Positions 21,726 to 33,919 of a DNA stretch of 64,000 nt are shown here, piece by piece. The notes under the pieces were generated by a model. It was not told the DNA's origin, did not search any database, and saw only the letters and a list, made by a program, of their open reading frames with translations. Origin of the DNA: Mauremys mutica (Eukaryota > Chordata > Testudines > Geoemydidae); assembly GCF_020497125.1 (NCBI RefSeq), contig NC_059080.1, positions 51,959,563 through 52,023,562 on the forward strand, given 5' to 3'. The stretch's first letter is position 1. Each line of letters opens with the position of its first letter. The position numbers and the translations under genes are program-made.

Positions 21726-22600
21726 CCTCTTCTCATAAGTCATGTGCTCCAGTCCCCTAATCATTTTTGTTGCCCTCAGCTGGACTCTTTCCAATTTTTC
21801 CACCTCCTTCTTGTAGTGTAGGGCCCAAAACTGGACACATTACTCAAGATGAGGCCTCATCATTGCTGAATAGAGGGGAATGATCATGTCCCTTGATCTG
21901 CTGGCAATGCTCCTACTTAGACAGCCCAAAATACCCTTAGCCTTCTTGGCAACAAGGACACACTGCTGACTCATATTCAGCTTCTGGTCCACTGTAACCC
22001 CTAGATTCTTTTCTGCAGAACTGCTGCCTAGCCAATCAGTCCCTAGTCTGTAGCAGTGCATGGGATTCTTCCATCCTAAGTGAAGGACTCTGCATTTGCC
22101 CTTGTTGAACCTCATCAGATTTCTTTTGGCCCAATCCTCTAATTTGTCTAGGTCCCTCTGTATCCTATTCCTACCCTCCAGCATATCTACCACTCCTCCC
22201 AGTTTAGTGTCATCTGCAAATTTGCTGAGGGTGCAGTCCACGTCATCCTCCAGATCATTAATGAAGATATTGAACAAAACCATCCCCAGGACCAATCCTT
22301 GGGGCACTCCGCTTGATACCGGCTGCCAACTAGACAAGGAGCCGTTGATCACTACCCATTGAGCCTGATTATCTAACCAGCTTTCTATCCACCTTATAGT
22401 CCATTCATCCAGCTCATACTTCTTTAACTAGCTGTCAAGAATACTGTGGAAGACCATATCAAAACCTTTGCTAAAGTCAAGGAATAACACGTCCACTGCT
22501 TCCCCTCATCCACAGAGTCAGTTATCTTGTCATAGAAGGCAGTTAAGTTAGTCAGGCATGACTTGCCCTTGGTGAATCCCCAAAACTACAGTTGGGTTGT
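21726..22600 (-). mobile_element. CR1 LINE fragment with reverse-transcriptase core
   Basis: Minus-strand CR1. The reading frame 22352-21840 holds the RT block with SGVPQG, NIFINDL and the catalytic FADD (residues about 45-48 of that frame), then the CR1-typical KKAKGILGC, IIPLYSAMM and RPHLE. A TAA at the end of this frame interrupts it where a tyrosine codon is expected, and homology continues in frame to '[18 protein letters not shown]' at about 21800-21740. Further upstream RT homology reaches about 22600 in broken frames. The 3' UTR is missing: the copy stops abruptly at the hAT fragment. Confidence 0.88.
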
Positions 22601-22689
22601 TTTCTAGCTTGTGCATCACAGACAGAATAGTTAACCATGTTCCGAATGCAGATTCTTTAGCAATGTTGGTGAATAGTACTGAATGGCTA

Positions 22690-23100
22690 ATGGATTTCCC
22701 ATCCTGCTAAAATTTTTGAGATTTGAAAATATTTTCCTGTCCCAAATTGGACAAAAAGACAAAATCTCAAAAATTTTCATGAACCAACAAACCAAAATAA
22801 ATTTCACTTTGGGTCAATCAAAATATTTTGTTTTGATTTCAATCTTTTCCCCATTTTAAAAACCATTTTTAGTGTAAATTTACTAAAATTTTGAAATGAA
22901 AAAGTCATTTCAATTTGAAAAACCAAACCTTTTCATTTAAAAAATGTTAAAAATTGGACATTTGCAAAGCTGTCTTTTTTTTTACAACATTAGGAGATTA
23001 GGTGACATTTCCCAGGTTTCAGGAACAGTTTTGCTTTTGATGAACTGGCATTTTCCAGCAAAACAACGATTTTCTGAAAAATCTCCAACCACATGTAGCT
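22690..23100. repeat. AT-rich MITE-family block
   Basis: Rich in 'aaaattttgaaatg' and 'ccaaattggacaaaaagac' type sequence and ends 'ttttctgaaaaatctccaacc'. Resembles the AGAGCTGG family in composition and motifs, but canonical ends are degraded. Confidence 0.4.
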
Positions 23101-23454
23101 GTACAGGAGGTTAGCTTGTCTTTCTGATCCTATGTTGAGAGTAGCCGGGCTCTTGTTTGGGGGAAAAAAAATCATTAATTGGGGCCAAATTGTGATACCC
23201 TTGCACTTGTTCAATAATATATGAGCTGCTTGTGGAGTAAGATACTGCTTGGTGAGCCGGAGTATTGTAAGGTAGCCTTTAACTTGTAAATTGAACACAT
23301 CTGAGATGTCATCGCCGACCAAGAATGACATGGAAGCTCATTCATGCTGTTGTTCTTACAGAGCTATTGTTCAGAATAGTGCAAACACTTCCAAAGCCCA
23401 TCCCCAAGATTTTCATCTAGAGATCCTCCAAGGATTAGAAAGTATGTTTGTGGG

Positions 23455-23720
23455 TAGAGTTTTGATCTACACTACAATGCTTTGCTGGTGGAAAAAAAAA
23501 ATCACACCCCTAGCAAACAGCTATGCCAGCAAGAACCCTGCGTAGATGCAGCTCAGACCTGCAAGGGTTCTTTTGCTGGTATAGTTTATGTCCTTTGGGT
23601 ATATGGTTTAACTATGCTGCCTAAAGAACTTCTTTGGCTGGTATAATCTGTGTTGCCAGTAGTTTGCCAGTATATCTATGGCTTGCAATGTTATTGTAAT
23701 GTAGACTAGGCCTTCATAAA
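23455..23720. repeat. dispersed MITE-like repeat ('ctacactac' type)
   Basis: Left end 'ttttgatctacactacaatg', right end 'ttattgtaatgtagactagg', which are rough inverted repeats. Interior has repeated 'ctttgctgg/tttggctggtataa' units. Non-coding. Confidence 0.5.
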
Positions 23721-23734
23721 GACACTTGGGGCCT

Positions 23735-24460
23735 ATTTGTAGGCACTCCTGTGATCCATAAAATGCCCGCTTGGCTGCCACCAACCCTGTAGGTGCCTAA
23801 ACTCATTCAGAGCCCAAGTATTTTCAGTAAAAAGATTCCTAGGCACCTAGGCACCTGCCTGGGAACATGCGCACTGCTACCTCCTTCTAGGTGGCCAGCT
23901 CCCAACCAAGCCCCAGAAAGATTAATGAACAGGGAAAAGATAGCACTCCTCCCTGTAACTCACAGATGGGGCCCAGTTGGGTAGGTGTGCTCAGAGGCCA
24001 CTTATATCTATACAAAGGGAGGGGGGATGGGAGGAAGAGGCCTCTGAACACACCTGCTGAATCAGGCCCCCACCCACAAGTTAGGCAGAAGAGCATCTAT
24101 CTTCCCCCAGTTTGTGGTAGGTGCCTATCCCTGAGAGAGGGGTGGTGCTTATCGCACCCCATCCTTCCTCGGCATCTCCCACTGGCTGGCTCAGGCAGCT
24201 CTCCAGCTGGCGGTCTGGCTTTATGAGCTGCATTCCAAAGCGCCTATCTCTCCCCAGGAGCTGCACAGGGAGCTGAGGCACCTAAGTCAGCTTTGTGGAT
24301 CGCAGTCCTGTTCCTGTGATTTTTGAGGGCATCAAAAGTTCGGTGTTGTGATGTGGATTTAGTCCCTAGGTACCCAAGTTACTTTTGAAAATGAGCCTTA
24401 GGTTCCTAAGTCTGTTAGGCATTGCAAAACTGAGCTGAAAAATGCCTAAATACCCTTAAA
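23735..24460. repeat. 'taggcacctaa' type dispersed repeat
   Basis: Repeated TAGGTGCCTAA/AGGCACCTA motifs at 23795, 23850, 24280 and related 'cctaggtacccaag', 'aggttcctaagtctgttagg'. Similar short motifs recur near 3150, 27230 and 33200-33340. A degraded family; ends not resolved. Confidence 0.35.
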
Positions 24461-27400
24461 AATGTGGGTGTGAGTGAGTGGAGGAAATGTACAGCACAGT
24501 AAAAGAGCATGAAGCCAGTTTCTGGTGACTGGGTAAATCTCTTTGCTTAGGGCTCTCGCACTGCTTAGCTGACTTATTTTATCCTCTGTTGGTGGTATGT
24601 TTACCCAGAAGGCACTGCAGGATGGCAAAACAGAACTGGAAGCACAATGATATGAAGGGTCTCCATATTCAAAACAAAACCAAATAATTAAGAATGGGAG
24701 AGGCCATCGCCGATCTGCAGTGGATTCTGGGTAACCATGCTACCCATAGAGGATAAAATAAGCCAGCTCAGCAGTGCCAGTGACCATGTCAAAGAGATTT
24801 ACCCAATGAGTTTCAGAAATTTGAGCCCCGTGAGTCTGTGAGTGTCTCTTTCATCCCTGCCTGCTTACAGGAAAGTGGAAGGAGATCCAACAGTGTATGT
24901 TGCTATCGATCAGAATCAATAGTTAGTTTTCACCCCCAAAAGACTTTATAAAATGAATGCCCCTTTAAAGTAGAATCTAGGTACATACTGGGCTGAGGGA
25001 TATATCCTAACAGGAAAACACAGCAAAAATACCCAGGCTGTTTTCACTTCACGGAGTGCCTCGTGTACATGGTGTGGAAGGCTCCTAAGGATTTCTCCCA
25101 ACCAATTTCCCACCTCTGACTTGGTTATCTTTATGCTGGGGATCAGCAGGACAGAGTCAATGTGGTATTGGGGTCTTAACCAGGGCTGATAGTTAGAAAA
25201 CTTGTGTTCGGTTCCTCACGCGGCTTCAGACTTACTCCATGACACTGAGCAAATCCCTCATCCTCCTTGCTGCTCAGCTTTGAGTTCTGTGAAATGGGTG
25301 AAACAAATTGGGATTCATCAACGCTAGGCACATCGACAGGAGAAGTATTTACACTGAAACATACAAGCGGCCTCGGACTGCCCACCGTCCTCTTCCCCTT
25401 GAGTACTCTTTGTGTTCTTGATGTAATGATGAACAGCCCCTTTAACCAGTGATTGCAAGATTCTCTTCTCCTATGACAGGACCTTGTGTACAAAGGAATG
25501 TAAGACAGATGTATCTGTTAGCTTAGTTTCCAACTCATATAAGCAGATGGACAGTAGCCCAGTGGTATGATCCCCTAAAGGCCAGTTTGCTTCAATCTGA
25601 TTTATCTCTGAGATCTTTACCAACCATTGCCTTTCAAATACACTACAATAATATTCAGAATCTGCATTTGCCCTGTCTGTCGAGCCCAAGTCATTTGTCT
25701 TGTTAATAGATGAGGCCACGTTGTTTTGCAGCGAACATATTCCAGGCGTGTATGCTTTATAGGACCGCTCTGATAACTGGGTAGGTGCCTTTCTCCTTCA
25801 CTAATCCATCTCTTTGTGAAAAAATCCCTTTGCTGCAGAGAAACAATATGAGTTGCATGTCATCATTAGTTTAAAAATTATAAAAGAAACCCTCCATCAG
25901 TGCTGGCACAATTACCTTCCCATTTGCCTGCTCCACCTCATTAAAAGGAAAATGTTACAATTAAAGTGCAGACTTGAGGAGCAGATTAATGTTCTGTTTC
26001 TAATGCATTGATGAATTGACACTTAGTCAAAGGGTTTAAAAATATTAAACAGTGTCTGGCTTTTTAAGAAAAAATAAATAAATATAAGAGACTCTTCTGT
26101 CTGCACTGGAATGTCCCTAGTTATATAGTCACATTCCTATATATCTGTCAGTGGCATGTTTCTGATCAATAAGAACAAGCAACTTCCTAAAAGGGTTCAT
26201 TTCTCTGCAGAGGGGATACCATTAGTGATCAAATTGATAGGGATTAATCATATGTATTAAAGGAATATTAATAAAATGCTGTTTACTTTGGGAATTAGCA
26301 TGGATCAATTTTGTCAGCTAATGCTACAGAGTGAGTTTGCCAGCTGGTTACATATTGCCAAACTGAGAGCTCTGACCGTGGGGAATCTTTCTAAGGTGTT
26401 TCACTGCACATGCTGTAGCCTTTCTTAAAGGAATCAGAGATCATTACACATCTATCCTAGCTTTTAGATCTAATTTGAATAGATTTATTTAATTATTGTC
26501 TGTCATTTTTTTCTCTTTCTTTCCACTTCCCCTTCTCTTCTTAATTTGATTTTATGCTGGCCACATTAGACTGTTAGACCCCAATCCTGCAGACTACTGG
26601 AACACAGTACAAGATTCCAACCCACATTACCATTTTCACTGTGAATAGGATCACTCTGGATCTGACTGTCATTTATACTGGTCCCCTTTAACCACTCTAG
26701 AAGTGTAAAGAGGCCTTAAAATTGATATAAATATAATTTAACTTACACCACTTTTAATGTAATTTAATTTGACACCCATTTTTGGCCTTCATGTAAGAGA
26801 GAACCAGTTTCCTTTGTTTAATGTTTCCATTACATCATTTGTATGTATCAGTTCTTGCATCATGAACATATCATTAATGACAAATACATAAAGGGACAGG
26901 ATGGTTTTTAAATTTGTTACTGACATAACCTTTCTACATTTGGATTACCCATGTGGCTTGCCATTCATTCGAATGCAACACTGTGAAGAAAGAAGGGCTG
27001 CAACAGACTAAAGGTTGTGGTTGCATTATAAATGCACGCTCCACATACAATTACAGAACTTTAATGCTTGGTATAATTGCTAGCTGCAGTCTGCATTAAT
27101 GCTCTGGATGAAATAGCAAAGCGAGCTATTCCTTCACTGAAAGCTCTAAGCCCAGAGGGGCCTAGAAGAATCATTGCGTATGATCTTGCAATTAATTATT
27201 ATGCCTTGCACTTTGAGGACCAGAATTTCAAAAGTGCTTAACTCCCACAGTTGATTTAAGAACCTAAATGGGAGCTGGGCAGTGATGAACCTGTGAGATT
27301 TTCCTACGGGCAGGTTTATGCTTTACAATGAAACAAGATTCCCAGAGTTTTCAAATGCAAAAAGGAAAGCCAAGCACTATGGCAGATACAAGGAAGGAGA

Positions 27401-28889
27401 CAAAGTGACAAATCTGGGCTACTTAAAATGTGACACTAACTTGTGTCCAAAGACTATCTGCCATTTATTTTTGCCAGTGATCTCTAAGATGTTGGGGTAG
27501 ACCCACACCAGGGATGCAATGTTAAGAATATGAATAGATCTGCTGAGGGCAGAGGACAATAGCTCACTAGTCTTCTACCTCATGAGTTCAAAGGAAATGA
27601 GTGTGGTATTTTCATCTTACTTCTTAATAGGCTCCTTCTCACAAAATCACCCCACCATGTACTTGGTTGGCAGTCCCTGCTGCAGTGAAAATGGAGTCAT
27701 GTCAGGACTTGAGGCTTTGGGGGGCACTCAGATTAGAACATCAAATGATGCTAAAGGTCAAAATTGAGTTTCACTGGCAGGGTTATGAAGGCAGGTGAAT
27801 AGCAGGGCTACAGTTCAGTGGCAAAAGGGGTTGGTGAAGTGACTGGGATGATTGACTCAACCTGTCATGTCAGCCATAACTGAAACTTAACCTTTCTCTA
27901 AATCTTTCTGACGTTCAAAAAAAAAAAAAAGGGTAACTTCCCCCAAGTTCTAATCAGGCTTCTGCAATCTTCCTCATGTCTAATGGATCTAGAAACCAAT
28001 TTGCTGAACTACCAGGAAAAAGGCTGTTCCTGTCAGATTTCTAGCCAACATCTGCAGACTTGAGTGGTTCCTACAATACTGTGGAACAGCTGAACTCTTC
28101 CAGGGCAGGGGGACCATGCAATGGAGAACCTCTGATTGGAAACTTGCTCAGCACCTCACCAGATTGGCCCTAATCCCACTCCCAGACTGACACATATCAG
28201 TCAAGAGTAAATCCATTTTACTCAATGTAATTCCAGTGGTGTAACACTGCAGTAAAAGGGAGCAGAGTAAGGCCCTACTGGACAAAACTCTCCTCTCACA
28301 CCAGTTAACATTATTGACTTCAAATAAGTGAGACCTGATTTACTCCAGTAACAGCAGAATCAGGCGCACTTCCTCTCTCCAACAGGTGTTGTCAGCCCCT
28401 TGCTCTCATAAGAACTACATTCACTTGCAGAGGATGAATAAGAAAGATAACTCAGTATAATTGAAAGCACAAATCTTCAGGCCCATGGCAAATGGCTAAA
28501 TCTTAAATCAATGCAGAAATGGTAGCTGGGTGAGAATGCAGCAGCTTGTTTGTTATGGGGTCTGCATGACATCAGTGCTTTTAGGTTTGCATTGGCACTG
28601 CATATCAGCTGGATTAATCTGTGCTATGTAGACTTGCAGGTGTTAGAACTCACCTCCAAAAGCCCCAAATGACCTGGGACCTGGTTATTTGAAGACTTTC
28701 AAAGCACATTGCAAGGATTGGGAGGACCCTGGTGGAACATTGCAAAGCTCTCTAGTCTGCTTTCAGCTGCTGGGTTTATTGTACATGTAGTAAAAAGAGA
28801 AAGCCTGAGACATGAGGCCTGGTATAAGAGGCCCAGTATGAGGCCAGAGGCCTAAACTAAAATAGTGGTCAAACCTTGCTAATATAAAG
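24461..28889. other. repeat-poor, AT-rich non-coding stretch
   Basis: I see no gene and few repeats. A poly(A) run lies near 27918-27931, and weak short palindromic-family traces at about 28200-28370. The part at 25740-27200 is the least repetitive of the window, with many TAATTA/ATTAAT cores. It may hold conserved regulatory elements, but the sequence alone cannot show this. Open frames here are short and featureless. Confidence 0.4.
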
Positions 28890-28915
28890 CTGACATCTGA
28901 CAACAATACACATGA

Positions 28916-29416
28916 ATGACTGATCGAAGGCGGGTTGCAAGAATAGTCCACTTCTATAACAACAAAAACACTAACCCAGGAACCTATCCTTGCAACAAAG
29001 CCCGTTGCCAACTCTGTCCACATATCTATTCAAGGGACACCATCATAGGACCTAATCACATCAGCTACACTATCAGAGGCTCCTTCACCTGCACATCTAC
29101 CAATGTGATATATGCCATCATGTGGCAGCAATGCCCCTTTGACATGTACATTGGCCAAACCGGACAGTCTCTACGTAAAAGAATAAATAGACACAAATCA
29201 GAGGTCAAGAATTATAACATTCAAAAACCAGCTGGAGAACACTTCAGTCTCCCTGGCCACTCAATTACAGACCTAAAAGTCACAATATTACAATAAAAAT
29301 ACTTCAAAAACAGACTCTAAGGAGAGACTGCTGAATTGGAATTAATTTGCAAAATGGACACCATTAAATTAGGCTTGAATAAAGACTGGGAGTGGATGGG
29401 TCATTACACAAAGTAA
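28916..29416 (+). pseudogene. Penelope-like GIY-YIG endonuclease remnant
   Basis: The frame 28916-29296 (126 codons) ends in a GIY-YIG nuclease: VIYAIMWQQCP followed by YIGQTGQSLRKRINRHKSE, with the expected arginine-rich helix after the YIG strand and a later GEHFSLPGHS motif. Upstream are paired cysteines (CNKARCQLC) of the type seen just before this domain in Penelope proteins. An in-frame TGA precedes the ATG at 28913-28915, TAA codons interrupt at 29294-29296 and 29318-29320, and homology continues in frame to the natural TAA at 29414-29416. The family uses this nuclease to nick target DNA for target-primed reverse transcription; this copy cannot. Confidence 0.82.
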
Positions 29417-29623
29417 AACTATTTCCCCATGTTTATTTTCCCCCGCTACAGTTCCTCACACATTCTTGTCAATTGCTGCAAATGAACCATTTTGATTACC
29501 ACTACAAAAAGTTTTTTTTTCTCTCCTGCTGGTAATAGCTCACCTTAGCTGATCACTCTCTTTACAGTGTGTATGGCAACACTCAGTTTTCATGTTCTCT
29601 GCATATATATATACACACACACA

Positions 29624-30246
29624 CAGGGCCGGTGCAAGGATGCTTCGCGCCCTAGGCGAAACTTCCACCTTATGCCCTCCCCGGTCCCCAAGCCCTGCAG
29701 CGGCTCCCTGCCCCCCCCCCCGCAGCAGCTCCCCCCCATCTGCCCTGAGGAGCCCCCCCGCGGCAGCCCCCCCCACCCTGAGGCGCCCCCCCGTGGTAGC
29801 TCCCCCACCCCCTCTCCACCCTGCGGTGCCCCCCCTGCCATGGTAGCTGCCCCCCCCCGGGGAGCCATGCGGCAGCTGCCCGCCCCAGCTCACCCCTGCT
29901 CCACCTCCTCCCCGAGCACGCCATGGCTGCTTCACTTCTCCCGCCTCCCAGCTGATTGATGCCGCAAGCCTGGGAGGCGGGAGAAGTGAAGCAGTGACGG
30001 TGTGCTCGGGGAGGAGGCGGAGCAGGGGTGAGCTGGGGCGGGGAGTTCTCCTGCGTGTCCCCCCTTACTCGCTGCAAGCGGCCCTCCCCGCGCTCCCCTG
30101 CCCCAGCTCCCTCTGCCTAAATGCCGGCAGTGACCGGGGAAGCCGAAGATCCAGCCACCGCGGTTGCCGCCAAAGAAAATGCTGCCCCCCAAATCCTAGT
30201 GCCCTAGGTGACCGCCTAGGTCGCCTAATAGGTTGCACCGGTCCTG
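29624..30246. mobile_element. hAT-type MITE inserted in the Penelope 3' UTR
   Basis: A 623-bp GC-rich element starting CAGGGCCGGTGCAAGG and ending TTGCACCGGTCCTG (TIRs with one mismatch over 14 bp). Downstream flank is TATATATA. Upstream flank is a tatatata run now followed by (CA)n, so the duplication is blurred by microsatellite growth. Long C- and G-runs give many spurious overlapping frames. Related half copy at 21481-21725. Confidence 0.8.
29879..30042. repeat. hairpin: 72-bp inverted arms with 20-bp loop
   Basis: Left arm 29879-29950 and right arm 29971-30042 are reverse complements with about 5 mismatches in 72. The loop is 'agctgattgatgccgcaagc'. It forms the core of the MITE and could fold into a long GC-rich cruciform or hairpin RNA. 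Confidence 0.85.
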
Positions 30247-30425
30247 TATATATATCTTCCTACTGTATTTTGCACTGCATGCATATGATGAAGTGGGCTG
30301 TGCCCACGAAAACTTTTGCTCAAATAAATTTGTTAGTTTCTAAGGTGCCACAAATACTCCTGTTCTTTTTGCGGATACAGACTAACACGGCTGCTACTCT
30401 GAAACCTCCATTATTAAGATGTGTC

Positions 30426-31226
30426 AAAGAGCACCTGCAGCACAGAATGGGTGCTCGTTTTGCGGAATGACTGTGCAAAGCGTAATAAACAAAACAGCCT
30501 AGCAATTGATTTGGAAATAAAGGGCTAGAATGGGAGCTAGTGCCTTGTTACAATGGTTTTCTTTCTTAAGACCATTTGGACGCCACTGGCTCCAGCTATT
30601 TCCTGGATAGCTGAGAAGGCAGCATAGCCTGGTGCAATGGGATAAGCTCCAGTCAACTGGAACGTTAAACCAAAGTGAATCTGATCCGTTCCCCAAGTAA
30701 CAAGTTCTTGGGAGTCATTTTGCTTCCAAACTAGATAACAACGGCAGTGTCCGTCATTTGAAATGGGGCTGAAAGATAAAGTCAGGTAAATGATTTCCTA
30801 ATTTTCAGCCTGTCCTCAGCTGCCAGGAGAGACTCTTTAATCACTGTTACATAGCGAGTGGTGTCAGGTATAAGCACTTACCTTCCTTGTGTGCCTGGCA
30901 AATGGTTACTCAAAATCCGATTCCAGCACACACACAAAAGCCTTCACTAAATTATCATTTATTCTCAGTCACTGCTTTGTCAGGCGTGGATCCTTATGGC
31001 TAAACGGGTAATTACAGCAATGGAGCGAGCGCCACTCAGCCAACACATCAGCTGATATTAGACTCAACTGGAAAAAGAAGACAGATGAAATTCCCATTCC
31101 ATTCACATTGATGTAAACAAGGATAGGTGTTGTCTCAGCTACTCATCCACACGAACAGCTGCATGCAGCCTGCACTGTAAAGGATCTGCCCCGTAGGATG
31201 CAGGGTTCAGCAGTGGGGGAGGCAGC
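30426..31226. other. unclassified non-coding sequence
   Basis: No gene or clear repeat recognised. Confidence 0.35.
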
Positions 31227-31495
31227 AGAGATGGGTGGGAAATTATTTTTTTACTTGCAAAAAAAAATTCAATTACATTATTTTTGTTTTTAATGGAAAA
31301 TTTTCATCAACATTTTCCAGTTTTTCATCAAAAAACCCTCAAACCTCTCAAATCAATTTTACACCATTTTTTGTAACCAGACCCCTTCCTCCCCCCTTTT
31401 TTAACAAAAGACAGGATTCTTGCAAATGTTTCTGCTTCACTAAAAAAATACTATTTCCCGCCTGCTTTCAGTGGAAAATTTGCAACCAGTGCAGA
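31227..31495. repeat. AT-rich MITE-family block
   Basis: Starts AGAGATGGGTGGGAAATT, a variant of the AGAGCTGG start, and continues as T/A-homopolymer-rich sequence (tttaatggaaaattttcatc). Right end lost. Confidence 0.45.
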
Positions 31496-31559
31496 TGCTT
31501 AGCTGTGTAGGCATAAGTATATGGGTATAAACATCTAGGTGCATGACAACACGTGGATA

Positions 31560-31880
31560 GGCAGGATGTAGGGAAGATCTATACTGCAATCAGAAGCATT
31601 ATTTAAGTTTGGGTACCTTTAATATAGCTAGCATGGCTAAGAATCGCAGTGAGAATATGGTGGGGTGAACCTCGGCACAGGCTATCAACATGAGTAGCTA
31701 CCCAGCGTTCTGGGCGGGCACGTGCAGCCTGAAGCCCATGCCACTGTTGCTTCATTGATATTTTTTGCCGTGCTAGCTAGGTTAAAGCTAGCATAGATAT
31801 GCCTCTTGACCTGTAATCACACCTCTGGTGGCAGGGTAGATGTGCCACAGCTGAGCTGTGTATAGTTACCAGCACTCAGA
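31560..31880. repeat. dispersed MITE-like repeat ('atctatactgcaat' type)
   Basis: Left part 'gggaagatctatactgcaat' and later 'gctagcatagatatgcctct'. Interior 'ctagcatggctaag'. Shares motifs with 19243-19512 (tagatatgcc, atgctagcatg). Confidence 0.45.
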
Positions 31881-32984
31881 AAGTCAGCACAAGATTATGC
31901 AGAAATTAGCACATGTGAATGTGCAGGAAATCACCAGTGCAAGAGTAATCATGTGTCAGTAGGCACCTCCTATTCAGTATAACCCTGGGGCGAGAAAGAT
32001 AAGGTTATTCAGACACTTGAATATGCACATATCAGTCCCTGGACAAAAGGAAGCTTTGGTATATACATCTAATGGGAGGCTATGTGTTCTGTTTCTTTAC
32101 AACCATAGTAGGCAGAGGGTCAGGTGGGGGCTAGGAAAAGTTCTAGGCAGAAACCCAACAGTGAAGTGGTGTTTTAGGGATAATCCTGTTTCCCTTATTC
32201 TAATTACGTTCCTTGTTAAGTCTGAGAAGAAAGAGGCTCTTTCTGTAATTCTTTACCAGTGTATGCCTGGTTACAACCAAAGTGAAGTGCATAACCTAAC
32301 CCAGAAAGTACTGTACCTTAGTCTGATAAGGAACATGGGGCTGAGGACTTGAAATGTAATGGGGTGAAGCAGATGGACCTAACATCTGTCAAGAAAAGGA
32401 GCAGCTCCTGAAACAGCATGAAAAAGGAAATTCTCCAGACAGTTATGTCTAGCAGTCTTGGCTGAAACCCATAGCTGCTTTTCCTTCAAGGAAGAAAAAA
32501 ATAAATGAAAAGAAAGGAGTTAATGGGCTTGATTGAACTTTGCTGAAAAACTAGGGGAAAAAAAAAGAGGTGGGGGGAAACTGCTGAGGCAGCTCCATTC
32601 TATGTTTTTGAACTTTAGGCTTTGAAAAGAGATGGGGAAAATCTTAAGGAATTAACGAGGACTACTGGGAAATTACTCAGAAGGAACTTTTCGTGCTCTT
32701 GACTTTGAAAAACTTGATGTGCACATTTGTGTGCGTGTGTGTACACCCTCCATTCCTTTGGGCTTTTGAATTTTTAAAGGACTCATTGACCAAGCGTCTT
32801 GCAGGGGTAAAACAATAGAGAGAGTTGTGTTTCTAGTAAAATTGGGTGTGCAAATGAACATTATTTTGTAACCTTGCCTGGTGAGCATCACAAAGCACAT
32901 AAACAAAAAATGAAGGGCCAGAGCCCTGAGAGCCTCCACTGCCATAAAGCATTGCCGCTCCATTGACCTAAAACACTTTTGCCT
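31881..32984. other. unclassified non-coding sequence
   Basis: No gene recognised. The 111-codon frame at 32017-32352 (+) and the 138-codon frame ending at 32673 (-) lack any motif I know, and the latter crosses an AT-rich repeat. Confidence 0.3.
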
Positions 32985-33150
32985 AAAACAACAACAACCC
33001 ATTTTTAGTTTGGAGTTAGGGTTTTTTTGGTTTGATGAAAAAAAACAAAAATTTTCAAAGGAAATAGACATTTTCCAGGAAATGTTCATTTAATCAACAT
33101 AACAATTCACCATAAAAAAATGTGTAGATGGAATTTTTCAACCAGCATGC
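32985..33150. repeat. AT-rich MITE-family block
   Basis: Sequence such as 'ttcaaaggaaatagacattt' and 'ggaatttttcaaccagcatg'; the latter is a degraded CCAGCTCT-type end. Confidence 0.4.
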
Positions 33151-33919
33151 ATGAAACGAAAGAGACCAATATTTTTACAAGTGGGTGCTTCCTAACTCCA
33201 TATTAAGGCAGCTAAATAAGTAGCCTCTTCTTAAAAAATGCTGACCCATTATTGATTTCTGATGAAACTATTGGGTGCTCACCATGCTGGAAAATTAGGC
33301 CACTTATTTAAGTGCCTAAATAAGAATTTTTCGGAACTTGACTTTAACCATTTCCCAAAATCTTCTGCTAGTTTTTAAGCAATTCTGTCTACGGTACCAA
33401 CATCTATTTTCTCCATGAGAGGCCTAGTCAGCAGTTCCTGCATTCTCAATGCAAGCTTGTTCCTCCAGCCGCAATTGGTTACAGTGTGTTATGTAGATGT
33501 TAAAAAAGCTCTTCTAGCATATAACTGGAGGCCAGTAAGATTCATATTATCTAGGGGATATAGCACTACTAAAAATAGTAACAAGAGTGCAGGGTTCTTA
33601 TTTCTTTAATTATTGGTTTTAGTAATTGGCTAGAACATGGTCAGGTGATTGGGATGAAAATAATCAATAGCTCTTGCCCGCTAGTGAATGATTTTCTACC
33701 AATCACCAGTGCAAGAGGGTTTCATTAAAAAACAAAACCAAGCAAACAAGAAAATAAACAGTCAGAACTTATGAAACCTCTGAAATTGCTTGGGTCTGGA
33801 TTTCTGGCTGAAATTACAAATAGCTGCCACTGTGATTTCGGTAATCAGGTTTTCTTGTCATTTTTCATTCAGGGTGTTTAAATAACAACAACAGTTAGTG
33901 ACACTTCAAGTGTTTCATG

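Larger units (their letters stand above)
28890..30425 (+). mobile_element. Penelope-like element 3' part, interrupted by a hAT MITE
   Basis: Contains the C-terminal GIY-YIG region (28916-29416), a 3' UTR and the recognisable terminal tail at 30280-30415 (gatgaagtgggctgtgccca, ctcaaataaatttgttagtt, taaggtgccac, cagactaacacggctgctac). The UTR is split by a hAT-type insertion at 29624-30246. The reverse-transcriptase domain is absent, so the copy is 5'-truncated and dead. Penelope-like elements with GIY-YIG nucleases are common in some reptiles and fish. Confidence 0.8.

Noticed and set aside
29540..30077. Gly/Pro-rich frames of 130-135 codons on both strands
   Set aside because: They read the C/G-rich hAT MITE and its hairpin; no protein-family motif.
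32673..33089. 138-codon minus frame with Cys-rich patch
   Set aside because: Begins in an AT-rich MITE block and has no consistent domain.
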